Source of the DNA: Pseudomonas putida W15Oct28
Lineage (GTDB): Bacteria; Pseudomonadota; Gammaproteobacteria; Pseudomonadales; Pseudomonadaceae
Direction: 5' to 3'
DNA: 64,000 nucleotides
Assembly: GCF_000708715.2 (NCBI RefSeq)
Contig: NZ_JENB01000024.1
Span: 29,222-93,221, forward strand
The notes under the pieces are model-generated. The model made no database searches. It was not told where the DNA came from and worked only from the letters and a program-made list of their open reading frames with translations. A program made the position numbers and the translations under genes. This document shows positions 35,993 to 44,132 of this stretch, piece by piece. How positions within the stretch are numbered: the first letter of the stretch is position 1; each line of letters opens with the position of its first letter.

Positions 35993-36295
35993 GTGCGAAA
36001 GTCCTACTCGAAAGAACACAAAATTCAAGCTGCTGAGATGGTGTTGGACGGCGGCCAGTCGGTTCCTGAGGTGTGCCAAATCCTCGGAATAGGTCGTACA
36101 GCTCTTCGCCGCTGGGTTGAGCAGGTACGCCAGGAAAGAGAGGGGAAAGTCCCGGCCGGGGCAAAGGCTATTACCCCGGATCAGCGACGCATTGAGGAGC
36201 TGGAAACTCTGGTTCGTCAGAAGGATCGGGATATCGAAATCTTAAAAAAGGCCAGTGCTCTCCTGCTTCGGGACTCCAAAGATCGTTCTCGCTGA
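35993..36295 (+). CDS. IS3-family transposase OrfA
   Basis: A DNA-binding subunit of 100 residues. The GTG at 35993 has GGAGG nine bases upstream. The helix-turn-helix lies at about residues 10-45 (VPEVCQILGIGRTALRRWVEQ), followed by a leucine-zipper-like helix (RRIEELETLVRQKDRDIEIL). The slippery heptamer AAAAAAG sits at 36244-36250 in the proper phase, allowing a -1 shift into orfB. Confidence 0.9.
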   Translation: MRKSYSKEHKIQAAEMVLDGGQSVPEVCQILGIGRTALRRWVEQVRQEREGKVPAGAKAITPDQRRIEELETLVRQKDRDIEILKKASALLLRDSKDRSR

Positions 36296-36339
36296 TCAAC
36301 GAGCTGAGTGAGCAATATGGTGTTGTCGACTGCTGTCGC

Positions 36340-37137
36340 GTGCTTGGGGTCAAGCGCAGCAGTTTCTATGCCTGGCGCAAACGCCAAGGGCGTGAAAATC
36401 CCGAAAGGGATGCTCTGCGCTCGCAGGTAATCAAGCTTTTCAAGGCGTCACGAGGCTCCGCAGGCTCACGCACGTTGATGCAGGAAATGCGGCGTGAAGG
36501 CCATAAAATCGGGCGTTACAAAGTGCGTGCTCTTATGCGTGAAGCTGGTCTGGAATGCCGGCAGCGAAGGCCGCACCGGTATCGGTCATCGGGCGCGGAA
36601 GCACTGATTGCGGAAAACCAGCTGAAGCGAAACTTCAAAGTTTCGACGATCAATGAGGTTTGGTGTGGCGATGTGACTTACATCCAGGTTGGCAGACGTT
36701 GGCTCTACTTGGCCGCAGTAATCGACTTGTACGCACGCCGAGTTGTGGGCTGGGCATTCTCGATGACTGCCGATGCCAGATTGGCCTGTGACGCGCTGCG
36801 TATGGCGTCTGAATCCAGAGGCAAACCTGCAGGGGTGATGTTTCATTCAGATCAAGGCTGTCAGTACACCAGCCATAAGTTCAGGGCTGTGCTTGAAGAG
36901 TGCAGCTTGAAACAGAGCATGAGCCACCGTGGCCAATGCTGGGACAACGCCGCCATGGAGCGATTTTTCGGGGCATTGAAATCAGAATGGGTGCCAGCTG
37001 GGGGCTATGAGTCCGAAGCTGAAGCTAAGGCCGACATCATGGCTTATTTGGTGCGCTACAACCTCAAGCGCCTCCACAGCTACAACGGCTACGAGACCCC
37101 GGTAGCCATGGAGGAGAAGCTCAGGGCAGCGGCATGA
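36340..37137 (+). CDS. IS3-family transposase OrfB (DDE integrase domain)
   Basis: The catalytic part, 265 residues from the ATG at 36340; its frame is open back to the frameshift site, so the natural product is probably the OrfAB fusion. The DDE residues appear in WCGDVTYIQ, MFHSDQGCQY and NAAMERFFGALK. The HTH_21 segment before the core (SFYAWRKRQ, RSRTLMQEM-like) is present. No internal stop or truncation was seen. Confidence 0.92.
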   Translation: MLGVKRSSFYAWRKRQGRENPERDALRSQVIKLFKASRGSAGSRTLMQEMRREGHKIGRYKVRALMREAGLECRQRRPHRYRSSGAEALIAENQLKRNFKVSTINEVWCGDVTYIQVGRRWLYLAAVIDLYARRVVGWAFSMTADARLACDALRMASESRGKPAGVMFHSDQGCQYTSHKFRAVLEECSLKQSMSHRGQCWDNAAMERFFGALKSEWVPAGGYESEAEAKADIMAYLVRYNLKRLHSYNGYETPVAMEEKLRAAA

Positions 37138-37173
37138 ACCTTAACCGGTGTCCAAAATTACTTGACCAGATCA

Positions 37174-37280
37174 CCTTGTGTCGCGAAAGGGCTGCGTAGC
37201 AGCCCCAGGAATTTATGCATTAGTGCTGAAATCATGGGGCTGCTACGCAGCCCTTTCGCGACACAAGGCCGCTCCTACAG
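37174..37280. repeat. Right part of the IS-split repeat pair
   Basis: Continuation of the interrupted repeat (CCTTGTGTCGCGAAAGGGCT) and its inverted partner ending CCGCTCCTAC. GGGGCTGCTACGCAGCCC forms the inner hairpins. The rest of the gap to 37418 shows no gene. Confidence 0.88.
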
Positions 37281-37418
37281 AAGACCGCGCCAGCCTCCAG
37301 AAAATGTATCAGGCAGTCGCCCTACAGAACTTTCAGATTGTTCTTTCGACCCGATAAGTGGTTCCGTGCCGCCTCGCTGACATAAACTCAGGTCCTCCCC
37401 CTGGAAGGCGCTACCCAT

Positions 37419-37856
37419 ATGGAAATGCAATGGTGGATCTGGCTGGTGTTCGGCATCGCGCTGATCCTGCTCGAACTGGTCCTGCCGACGTTCTTCATTC
37501 TCTGGTTCGGCATCGGTGCCGTGCTGGTCTCGCTCATCTCGCTGGCTGCGCCCAGCCTGCAAATGGACATGCAGGTCCTGCTGTGGGTGCTGCTGTCATC
37601 CGCCACCACCGCGCTGTGGTTCAAAGTGTTCCGGCGCAAGCAGCCAGACGTGCGCTGGACCGCCGACAGCGTGATCGGCGAAGTGGGCTTGCTGACGGCG
37701 GGCGTTTCGGAATTCCAGAAAGGCCGCGTGCGTTTCCAGAAGCCGATTCTTGGCAGCGAAGAATGGACCTGCATCGCCGACAGCGAGATCCCGGTTGGCG
37801 AGCGGGTGCGCCTTACCGCCATTGAGGGCAACACCGCCCGCGTCATCCGGGCCTGA
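37419..37856 (+). CDS. NfeD-family membrane protein (short form)
   Basis: A 145-residue inner-membrane protein with hydrophobic segments at about residues 7-28, 30-45 and 50-70, then a C-terminal OB-fold-like soluble domain (about 85-145, GEVGLLTAGVSEF and VGERVRLTAIEG). It is the NfeD-like partner of the SPFH protein encoded 26 bases downstream. Such pairs are thought to organise membrane microdomains or membrane quality control. Confidence 0.9.
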   Translation: MEMQWWIWLVFGIALILLELVLPTFFILWFGIGAVLVSLISLAAPSLQMDMQVLLWVLLSSATTALWFKVFRRKQPDVRWTADSVIGEVGLLTAGVSEFQKGRVRFQKPILGSEEWTCIADSEIPVGERVRLTAIEGNTARVIRA

Positions 37857-37882
37857 ATCCGCACTAAAAGGAATTTCGCATC

Positions 37883-38737
37883 ATGACCAGCCTCATCGTC
37901 GTCGCCGCCATCGCCCTGTTCGTCCTGATCACCGTGTTCAAGGGCGTACGTATCGTGCCCCAGGGCGAGGAGTGGATCGTCGAGCGCCTGGGCCGCTACC
38001 ACAGCACGCTCAAGCCCGGCCTGAACATCCTCATCCCGTACATGGATGTGGTCGCCTATCGCCTGCCGACCAAGGACATCATCCTCGATGTGCAACAGCA
38101 GGAAATCATCACCAAAGACAACGCCGTGATCGTCGCCAACGCCCTGTGCTTCGCCAAGGTGGTCGACCCGCAGAAAGCCTCCTATGGCGTGCAGAACTTC
38201 TCGTTCGCCGTCACCAGCCTGACCATGACTTCGCTGCGCGCCATCGTCGGTGCCATGGACCTGGACGAAGCGCTGTCCAGCCGCGAGCAGATCAAGGCCC
38301 GCCTGCGCGAGGCGATGTCGGAGCAGACCGAAGACTGGGGTGTGACCGTCCGCTCGGTGGAAATCCAGGACATCAAGCCTTCGGAAAACATGCAACTGGC
38401 CATGGAGCGCCAGGCGGCAGCCGAGCGTGAGCGCAAGGCCGATGTGACCCGGGCCGAAGGTGCCAAGCAGGCAGCAATCCTTGAAGCGGAAGCACGCCTG
38501 CAGGCGGCCAGGCTGGATGCCGAAGCGCAGATCAGCCTGGCCGAGGCCTCGGCGCGGGCGATTTCGCTGGTCAAGGAAGCGGTAGGCAACGAGACCGTGC
38601 CGGCCATGTACCTGCTGGGCGAGCGCTATATCGGGGCCATGGAGAACCTGGCGGGCAGCAGCAATGCCAAGGTGGTGGTGCTGCCGGCGGACCTGCAAGA
38701 GACCGTGCGCGGGTTGATGGGCCGCAACAAGGCTTGA
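37883..38737 (+). CDS. SPFH/stomatin-like (paraslipin) protein
   Basis: A 284-residue membrane-associated protein. The N-terminal hydrophobic anchor (residues 2-20) is followed by the SPFH domain (RIVPQGEEWIVERLGRYHST, LTMTSLRAIVGAMDLDEALS) and an Ala/Glu-rich coiled coil (about 175-235). It is coupled to the NfeD gene upstream; the pair resembles E. coli YbbK/YbbL-type or QmcA systems. Confidence 0.93.
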   Translation: MTSLIVVAAIALFVLITVFKGVRIVPQGEEWIVERLGRYHSTLKPGLNILIPYMDVVAYRLPTKDIILDVQQQEIITKDNAVIVANALCFAKVVDPQKASYGVQNFSFAVTSLTMTSLRAIVGAMDLDEALSSREQIKARLREAMSEQTEDWGVTVRSVEIQDIKPSENMQLAMERQAAAERERKADVTRAEGAKQAAILEAEARLQAARLDAEAQISLAEASARAISLVKEAVGNETVPAMYLLGERYIGAMENLAGSSNAKVVVLPADLQETVRGLMGRNKA

Positions 38738-38744
38738 GATTGTC

Positions 38745-38865
38745 GGGGGCGCTTTGCGCCCCTATCGCGACACAAGGCCGCTCCCACAGGACAGCGCAGT
38801 ATTCGAGGCTGCCGCAATTCTGTGGGAGCGGCCTTGTGTCGCGATGGGCTGCGCAGCAGCCCCCA
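38745..38865. repeat. Repeat pair after the SPFH gene
   Basis: Inverted GAGCGGCCTTGTGTCGCGAT copies with GGGGGCGC and GGGCTGC hairpins. It starts eight bases after the stop codon and separates this operon from the copper cluster. Confidence 0.88.
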
Positions 38866-38959
38866 TTACCCGACTGCCTGCGTCACTTCACCGCACCCCG
38901 CCATTTTTACCTATACTCCGCCTTACAATACCCGCCACGATTCCTGACCGGATCTCTCC

Positions 38960-39349
38960 ATGCCCCCACGTCGGCACATCGCCTGGATAGCCTGCCTTGC
39001 AGTGCTGTTCAACCTGCTGGCCATGCCGCTGGCCTCTGCCGTGCCCAAGGGCCCGGCCGAGCAGCTGCTGTGGGGGGCTTTCTGTTCCAGCATGGCCAAC
39101 AAGGCCAAGGTTGATGTCCAGGCCCTGGCCAAGATCGACCTCGGCCCGCAAAGCGACGACAGCGCCAGCATGATGAATTGCTGGTGCTGCTCGGGCGCTG
39201 CACCACTACTGGCCCTGCCCGGCCACCCGCCGCAGCTGCACAACCCGCCCACGCTGTTTGCCGGCCTGCTGCCACTGCTCGCCGACTACCAACCCACGCC
39301 GCGCCAGCTCTGGCCTGCGTTAAACCCCCGTGCCTCTCCGCTGGCCTGA
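38960..39349 (+). CDS. DUF2946 protein with Cys cluster, copper locus
   Basis: A 129-residue protein with an N-terminal signal or anchor (IAWIACLAVLFNLLAMPLASA). A CWCCSG motif at about residues 74-79 and an isolated Cys near 42 are potential metal ligands. DUF2946 proteins are found beside copper receptors in Pseudomonas; their function is not known. TATACT at 38912-38917 is a possible -10 element. Confidence 0.75.
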   Translation: MPPRRHIAWIACLAVLFNLLAMPLASAVPKGPAEQLLWGAFCSSMANKAKVDVQALAKIDLGPQSDDSASMMNCWCCSGAAPLLALPGHPPQLHNPPTLFAGLLPLLADYQPTPRQLWPALNPRASPLA

Positions 39350-39395
39350 GTTCATCACGCTGTCTGCCTGAACCTGAACAGAACGGAGATTCACC

Positions 39396-39881
39396 ATGCT
39401 CAAGCACGCCCTCGTCATGGCCGCCCTGCTGCTGCCCGGCGCCTTTGCCAATGCCCACGAATACAGCGTGGGCGACCTGCACATCGCCCACCCCTGGTCG
39501 CTGCAGTTGCCGCCCAACGCCCCCAATGTCGCCGCGTATTTCGTGGTGCACAACAATGGCCAGGCCGATGACCGCCTGCTCAGCGTCGACAGCCCCATCA
39601 GCAATGATGCCCAGCTGCACGAGCATGCCATGAGCGCCAGCGGTGCCATGAAGATGCAGCAGGTAACCAGCGTGGTAGTGCCTGCCGGCAAGGACCTGAC
39701 CTTCGCCCCCAGCGCCTACCATGTGATGCTGATGCAGCCCAAGGACCGCAGCCTGCTCAGCGACGGCAAGCGCTTTCCGTTGACCCTGCACTTCGAAAAG
39801 GCCGGCGACATCACCGTCGAAGTGGCCGTGCAGAAGCAGGCGCCAGCGGACCAGCCGCAAGCCCACGAACACGCGCACTGA
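39396..39881 (+). CDS. Periplasmic copper chaperone PCu(A)C
   Basis: A 161-residue periplasmic protein of the PCu(A)C family, which holds Cu(I) for delivery to cuproenzymes such as cytochrome oxidase. A signal peptide ends near AFANAHEY. The copper-site residues appear as His and Met in LHEHAMSASGAMKMQQ and HVMLM. The C-terminal tail is His-rich (AHEHAH), which could add metal binding. It lies between the two DUF2946 genes. Confidence 0.92.
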   Translation: MLKHALVMAALLLPGAFANAHEYSVGDLHIAHPWSLQLPPNAPNVAAYFVVHNNGQADDRLLSVDSPISNDAQLHEHAMSASGAMKMQQVTSVVVPAGKDLTFAPSAYHVMLMQPKDRSLLSDGKRFPLTLHFEKAGDITVEVAVQKQAPADQPQAHEHAH

Positions 39882-39903
39882 CACCTGCTGACAGGCACTC
39901 ACC

Positions 39904-40335
39904 ATGAGCCTGCCGCGCAACAGAACCAGCCGTACCACCCGCCCTGACCGCAGGCGCGCCGGTGGCGGATGGCTGAGCCTGTTCGCCATGTGGATGATTT
40001 TCATCGGCCCGCTGATTTCCCAGTCGATGCCGATGGACCACCACGCCAGCATGAGCATGCCGATGGACATGCCGATGGCGGCTGCCCATCAGCACGGCGG
40101 CGACACCCACCACGGCCACGGCGGCGATGGCCAGCTGCACGTGATGTGGGAAAAGTGCGGTTACTGCAGCCTGTTGTTCAACTGCCCGGCCCTGCCCCAG
40201 GCCCTCAGCCCGCTCAGCGCCGGCAGCGTCGTCCCCACCAGCCACCTGCTTGCACCCACGCACCAGGGCCATGCCCGGCAGGCTGTATTCCCCGGTGCGC
40301 GCAGCCGCGCCCCACCGTCCTCGATCAGCGTCTGA
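39904..40335 (+). CDS. DUF2946 protein with Met/His-rich segment
   Basis: A 143-residue protein. A basic N-terminus leads to one transmembrane helix (about residues 25-41, SLFAMWMIFIGPLIS). Residues 43-80 are extremely rich in Met and His (MDHHASMSMPMDMPM, HQHGGDTHHGHGG), as in copper-binding proteins. The KCGYC motif (about 88-92) and a further Cys follow. Function unknown; likely periplasmic copper binding in support of the receptor encoded next. Confidence 0.8.
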   Translation: MSLPRNRTSRTTRPDRRRAGGGWLSLFAMWMIFIGPLISQSMPMDHHASMSMPMDMPMAAAHQHGGDTHHGHGGDGQLHVMWEKCGYCSLLFNCPALPQALSPLSAGSVVPTSHLLAPTHQGHARQAVFPGARSRAPPSSISV

Positions 40336-40401
40336 ACCCACATTTTGCGCACGGAGCCAGGAGGCTTCGCGCTAACTCATGACTGATCGACTGGAATCAT
40401 T

Positions 40402-42468
40402 ATGTCCGGCTGCACCCCTGTTTTTGCCTTGTCCCTGCGTGGGACCCTCGCCGCCGTGTGCGGCTCGCTGCTCGCGCCCGTGGCCCTGGCCGCCGACCCT
40501 GGCCATGAGGGCCATGCGCACGACGCACCCGAGCTGAGCCCGACGGTGATCACCGCCGTGGCCCCGAGTTCGCCACTGACCGTGGTCACCAACCCGAAAG
40601 ACCCGCGCCAGCCAGTGCCGGCCAGTGACGGCGCCGACTACCTGAAGACCATCCCCGGCTTCTCGGCGATCCGTGCCGGCGGCACCAACGGCGACCCGGT
40701 ATTGCGCGGCATGTTCGGCTCGCGCCTGAACATCCTCACCAATGGCGGCCTGATGCTGGGCGCCTGCCCCAACCGCATGGACGCACCCACCTCCTATATT
40801 TCGCCAGAAACCTACGACCGCCTGACCGTGATCAAAGGCCCGCAAAGCGTGATCTGGGGCCCGGGCGGCTCGGCAGGCACCATCCTCTTCGAGCGCGAAC
40901 CGGAGAAATTCGGCACCCTCGGCAGCCGGGTCAACGCCAGCCTGCTGGCCGGCTCCAACGGCCGCTTCGACAAAGTGCTGGATGCCGCCGCCGGCAACAG
41001 CCAGGCCTACGCCCGCTTCGTCGGCAACCAGTCACGCTCGGATGACTACCACGACGGCAACAACGACACCGTGCCGTCGCGCTGGGAAAAGTGGAACGGT
41101 GATGTTGCCCTCGGCTGGACACCCGACCAGGACACCCTGCTGGAACTGACGGCCGGCAAGGGCGATGGCGAGGCCCGCTATGCCGGGCGCGGCATGGACG
41201 GCTCGCAGTTCAAGCGCGAAAGCCTGGGCCTGCGCTTTGAAAAGTCCAACCTCGGCGAGGTGCTCGACAAGGTCGAGGCGCAGGTCTACTACAACTACGC
41301 CGACCATGTGATGGACAACTACAGCCTGCGTACCCCGTCGGGCAGCGGCATGATGGGCATGCCGATGGTCAGCAACGTCGACCGCCGCACCATGGGCGCT
41401 CGCATCAAGGCCACCTGGCGCTGGGCCGATGTGCAGCTGATCAGCGGCATCGACGCGCAGACCAACGAACATCGCCAGCGTGGCGGCATGGGTGTGGACG
41501 CACACAAGGGCCAGGCCTGGACCAAGGACGCCGACTTCCACAACTACGGTGCCTTCAGCGAACTGACCTGGTACGTCAGCGGTGAAGACCGGCTGATTAC
41601 CGGTGCCCGCCTGGACCGCGCCTCGGCCCGTGACTTCCGTAAAGGCAGCGCCACCGAAGGCGATACCCGCGCCGACACCCTGCCCAGCGGTTTCATCCGC
41701 TACGAGCACGACCTGGCGGCCATCCCGGCCACCACCTACATCGGCCTCGGCCATGCCCAGCGCTTCCCCGACTACTGGGAGCTGTTCTCGCCCAAGCTGG
41801 CACCGCCCGGTGCAGCAAATGCCTTCGACGGCATCAAGCCAGAGAAGACCACCCAGCTCGACTTCGGCATCCAGTACCGCACCGAGCGCCTGGAAGCCTG
41901 GGCTTCGGGCTATGTCGGGCAGATCCGCGACTACATCCTGTTCGACTACCGCACCGGCATGATGGGCATGAGCACCTCGCAGGCACAGAACATCGACGCC
42001 CGCATCATGGGCGGCGAATTGGGCGCGGCCTACCAACTGACCGAAAACTGGAAGGCCGACGGCACGCTGGCCTACGCTTGGGGCAAGAACAGCAGTGATG
42101 GCAAAGCGCTACCGCAAATGCCACCCCTGGAAAGCCGCCTGGGCCTGACCTACAGCCGCGATGTGTGGAGCGTCGGCGCACTGTGGCGGCTGGTGGCGGC
42201 GCAGAACCGCATTGCCGAGAACCAGGGCAACGTGGTCGGCAAGGACTACGACAAGAGCGCCGGCTTCGGCGTGTTCTCCCTGAACGGCGCCTACAAGGTG
42301 AACAAAAACCTCAAGCTCAGCGCGGGGGTCGACAACCTGTTCGACAAAACCTACGCCGAGCACTTGAACCTGGCCGGGAACGCCGGGTTCGGCTACCCGG
42401 CTACCGATCCACAGCCGGTCAACGAGCCAGGCAGGACCTTCTGGACCAAGGTCGACTTCAGCTTCTGA
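40402..42468 (+). CDS. oprC: TonB-dependent copper receptor (OprC-like)
   Basis: An outer-membrane receptor of 688 residues. The signal peptide ends near APVALAADPG; a His-rich start of the mature protein (HEGHAHDAPE) precedes the TonB-box-like region SPTVITAVAP. The plug domain spans about 70-190 (LRGMFGSRLNILTNGG, VIKGPQSVIWGPGGSAG) and the barrel the rest, ending in TFWTKVDFSF with the terminal Phe typical of outer-membrane proteins. A Met-rich extracellular-type loop (GSGMMGMPMVS) fits copper binding. Neighbours support copper import. Confidence 0.92.
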   Translation: MSGCTPVFALSLRGTLAAVCGSLLAPVALAADPGHEGHAHDAPELSPTVITAVAPSSPLTVVTNPKDPRQPVPASDGADYLKTIPGFSAIRAGGTNGDPVLRGMFGSRLNILTNGGLMLGACPNRMDAPTSYISPETYDRLTVIKGPQSVIWGPGGSAGTILFEREPEKFGTLGSRVNASLLAGSNGRFDKVLDAAAGNSQAYARFVGNQSRSDDYHDGNNDTVPSRWEKWNGDVALGWTPDQDTLLELTAGKGDGEARYAGRGMDGSQFKRESLGLRFEKSNLGEVLDKVEAQVYYNYADHVMDNYSLRTPSGSGMMGMPMVSNVDRRTMGARIKATWRWADVQLISGIDAQTNEHRQRGGMGVDAHKGQAWTKDADFHNYGAFSELTWYVSGEDRLITGARLDRASARDFRKGSATEGDTRADTLPSGFIRYEHDLAAIPATTYIGLGHAQRFPDYWELFSPKLAPPGAANAFDGIKPEKTTQLDFGIQYRTERLEAWASGYVGQIRDYILFDYRTGMMGMSTSQAQNIDARIMGGELGAAYQLTENWKADGTLAYAWGKNSSDGKALPQMPPLESRLGLTYSRDVWSVGALWRLVAAQNRIAENQGNVVGKDYDKSAGFGVFSLNGAYKVNKNLKLSAGVDNLFDKTYAEHLNLAGNAGFGYPATDPQPVNEPGRTFWTKVDFSF

Positions 42469-42478
42469 CAACAACCAC

Positions 42479-42500
42479 GGGCGCGGCTTCGGTTGCGCCC
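42479..42500 (+). other. UUCG-capped hairpin between oprC and PepSY gene
   Basis: A continuous 9-bp stem (GGGCGCGGC against GTTGCGCCC, with two G-U pairs) closed by a C(TTCG)G tetraloop, 10 bases after the oprC stop. No T-tract follows. It is likely an mRNA stabiliser or attenuator between the two genes. Confidence 0.6.
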
Positions 42501-42526
42501 ATCTGCTGGTCAAACAGGAGGTTCCC

Positions 42527-43894
42527 ATGAGAGGAACACGCATCAATTTCTATAACCTGGCCTGGCGTTGGCACTTTTATGCGGGGCTGTTCGTGGCCCC
42601 GTTCATGATCCTGTTGGCGCTCACCGGGATCATCTACCTGTTCAAGCCGCAGCTCGACCCGCTGCTGTACCGCGACCTGATGGTGGTCGAGGCCGGCCAC
42701 CACAGGCAAGGCGCCGATGCGATGCTGGCAGAAGTGCGCCAGGCCTATCCCAAAGGCCACGTCGGCCAGTACCTGCCGCCAATCAACGCCGAGCGCAGTG
42801 CGCAGTTCGTGGTACATGACGGCGGGCGCGAACTGAACGTGTTCGTCGACCCGTACAGCGGCAAGGTGCTCGGCGAGCAGGACGGCAAGCAGAACCTGCA
42901 AGCCATCGCCCGCGCCCTGCATGGCGAGCTGATGGTCGGCACGGTCGGTGACCGCCTGGTGGAGCTGGCTGCAGGCTGGGGCATCGTGCTGGTGGTGTCG
43001 GGCCTGTACCTGTGGTGGCCACGCGGGCGCAATGGCGCGGGCGTGCTGTGGCCCCGGCTGTCGGCACGCGGCCGGCTGTTCTGGCGCGACCTGCACGCGG
43101 TCACCGGCTTCTGGGGTTCGGCCTTGCTGTTGCTGATGCTGGTCAGCGGCATGACCTGGACCGGCCTGTGGGGCAAGCAGTACGCCGATTTGTGGAACCG
43201 CTTCCCGGCGGCCATGTGGAACGACGTGCCCAAGTCGGACCAGCAGGCGGGTGAGCTTAATAGTGCCCACCGCCAGACCGTGCCCTGGGCGATGGAAAAC
43301 ACGCCGATGCCGCAGTCCGGCGCACACGCCGAACACGCCGGGCACCACATGATGTCGAACATGCCCGCTGCGCCCCAGGTGAGCGTGCAGCAAGTCGAAG
43401 ACATCGCCACCTCCCGCCAGGTCGAGCCGGGCTACAGCATTACCCTGCCGACCACGGCAGACGGTGTGTTCACCATTGCCGTGTTCGCCGACGACCCGCG
43501 CAACGACGCCACCCTGCATGTCGACCAGTACACCGGCAAGGTGCTGGCCGATGTGCGCTGGCAGGACTACAGCCCGGTCGCCCGCGCCACCGAGATGGGC
43601 GTGATGCTGCATGAGGGCAAGATGTTCGGGGCGTTCAACCAGATCATCATCCTGCTGGTGTGCCTGATGATTCTGCTGGGTTCGGTGAGCGGGTTGGTGA
43701 TGTGGTGGAAGCGCCGGCCCGAAGGCGGCCTGGGCGTACCGCCGCTGCGCCATGACCTGCCGCGCTGGAAGGCGGCGGTGGGGGTGATGCTGGTGCTGGG
43801 GGTGATTTTCCCGCTGGTGGGGGTGTCGATGGTGGTGATGTGGGTGGTGGATAGCCTGGTAGTAAGGCGCCGCCGGGTGCTGGCCAGCGCCTGA
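42527..43894 (+). CDS. PepSY-domain membrane protein (PiuB-like)
   Basis: A 455-residue inner-membrane protein of the PepSY-associated TM family, often next to TonB-dependent metal receptors and proposed to be metal reductases or transport helpers. Helices lie at about residues 16-40, 140-165, 190-215, 368-395 and 420-447. Histidines near helices (FYNLAWRWHFYAG, RDLHAVTGFWG) could bind haem. A Met/His stretch (HAEHAGHHMMSNMP) fits the copper context. A CAGGAGG site precedes the ATG. Confidence 0.88.
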   Translation: MRGTRINFYNLAWRWHFYAGLFVAPFMILLALTGIIYLFKPQLDPLLYRDLMVVEAGHHRQGADAMLAEVRQAYPKGHVGQYLPPINAERSAQFVVHDGGRELNVFVDPYSGKVLGEQDGKQNLQAIARALHGELMVGTVGDRLVELAAGWGIVLVVSGLYLWWPRGRNGAGVLWPRLSARGRLFWRDLHAVTGFWGSALLLLMLVSGMTWTGLWGKQYADLWNRFPAAMWNDVPKSDQQAGELNSAHRQTVPWAMENTPMPQSGAHAEHAGHHMMSNMPAAPQVSVQQVEDIATSRQVEPGYSITLPTTADGVFTIAVFADDPRNDATLHVDQYTGKVLADVRWQDYSPVARATEMGVMLHEGKMFGAFNQIIILLVCLMILLGSVSGLVMWWKRRPEGGLGVPPLRHDLPRWKAAVGVMLVLGVIFPLVGVSMVVMWVVDSLVVRRRRVLASA

Positions 43895-43912
43895 GCCCTG
43901 CATAACCTGCAC

Positions 43913-44009
43913 TGGCCTCTTCGCGGGCTTGCCCGCTCCCACAGGATCTCTGCCGCCCTCAGGCGTGGCGCAATACATGTGGGAGCGGGCAAGCCCGCGA
44001 AGAGGCCGG
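43913..44009. repeat. REP pair before the amino-acid permease gene
   Basis: Inverted REP copies (CTCTTCGCGGGCTTGCCCGC and complement). The remaining bases to 44132 form the upstream region of the permease gene; no clear promoter was assigned. Confidence 0.9.
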
Positions 44010-44132
44010 TACAGGTGTCGAACTACTCCTACGAAACACAGGCTGCTATCTGAAAATCGTGTCGATCTGTCGCGATCTCGAACTGGAACGACCGTGTTAG
44101 CCTAGCCGGCGACTTTCAAGGGAATGCAGCTT

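Larger units (their letters stand above)
35924..37173 (+). mobile_element. Complete IS3-family element inserted in a REP
   Basis: A 1250-bp element with 27-bp imperfect ends: TGAACTGGCCTAATGATTTT onward at the left and, on the complement, TGATCTGGTCAAGTAATTTT onward at the right, both running into GGACACC. Termini TGA...TCA are typical of the IS3 family. The 3-bp direct repeat CCT flanks it (35921-35923, 37174-37176). Removing the element restores an intact GTAGGAGCGGCCTTGTGTCG repeat. It carries overlapping orfA and orfB with a frameshift signal, and both frames look intact. Confidence 0.93.

Noticed and set aside
36296..36339. IS3 transposase as a frameshifted pseudogene
   Set aside because: The break between frames is the normal programmed -1 arrangement of the family with a proper slippery heptamer and intact catalytic residues.
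37174..37280. Inverted repeats near the IS as a phage attachment site
   Set aside because: They are the ordinary genome-wide repeat pair, and no integrase or tRNA is nearby.
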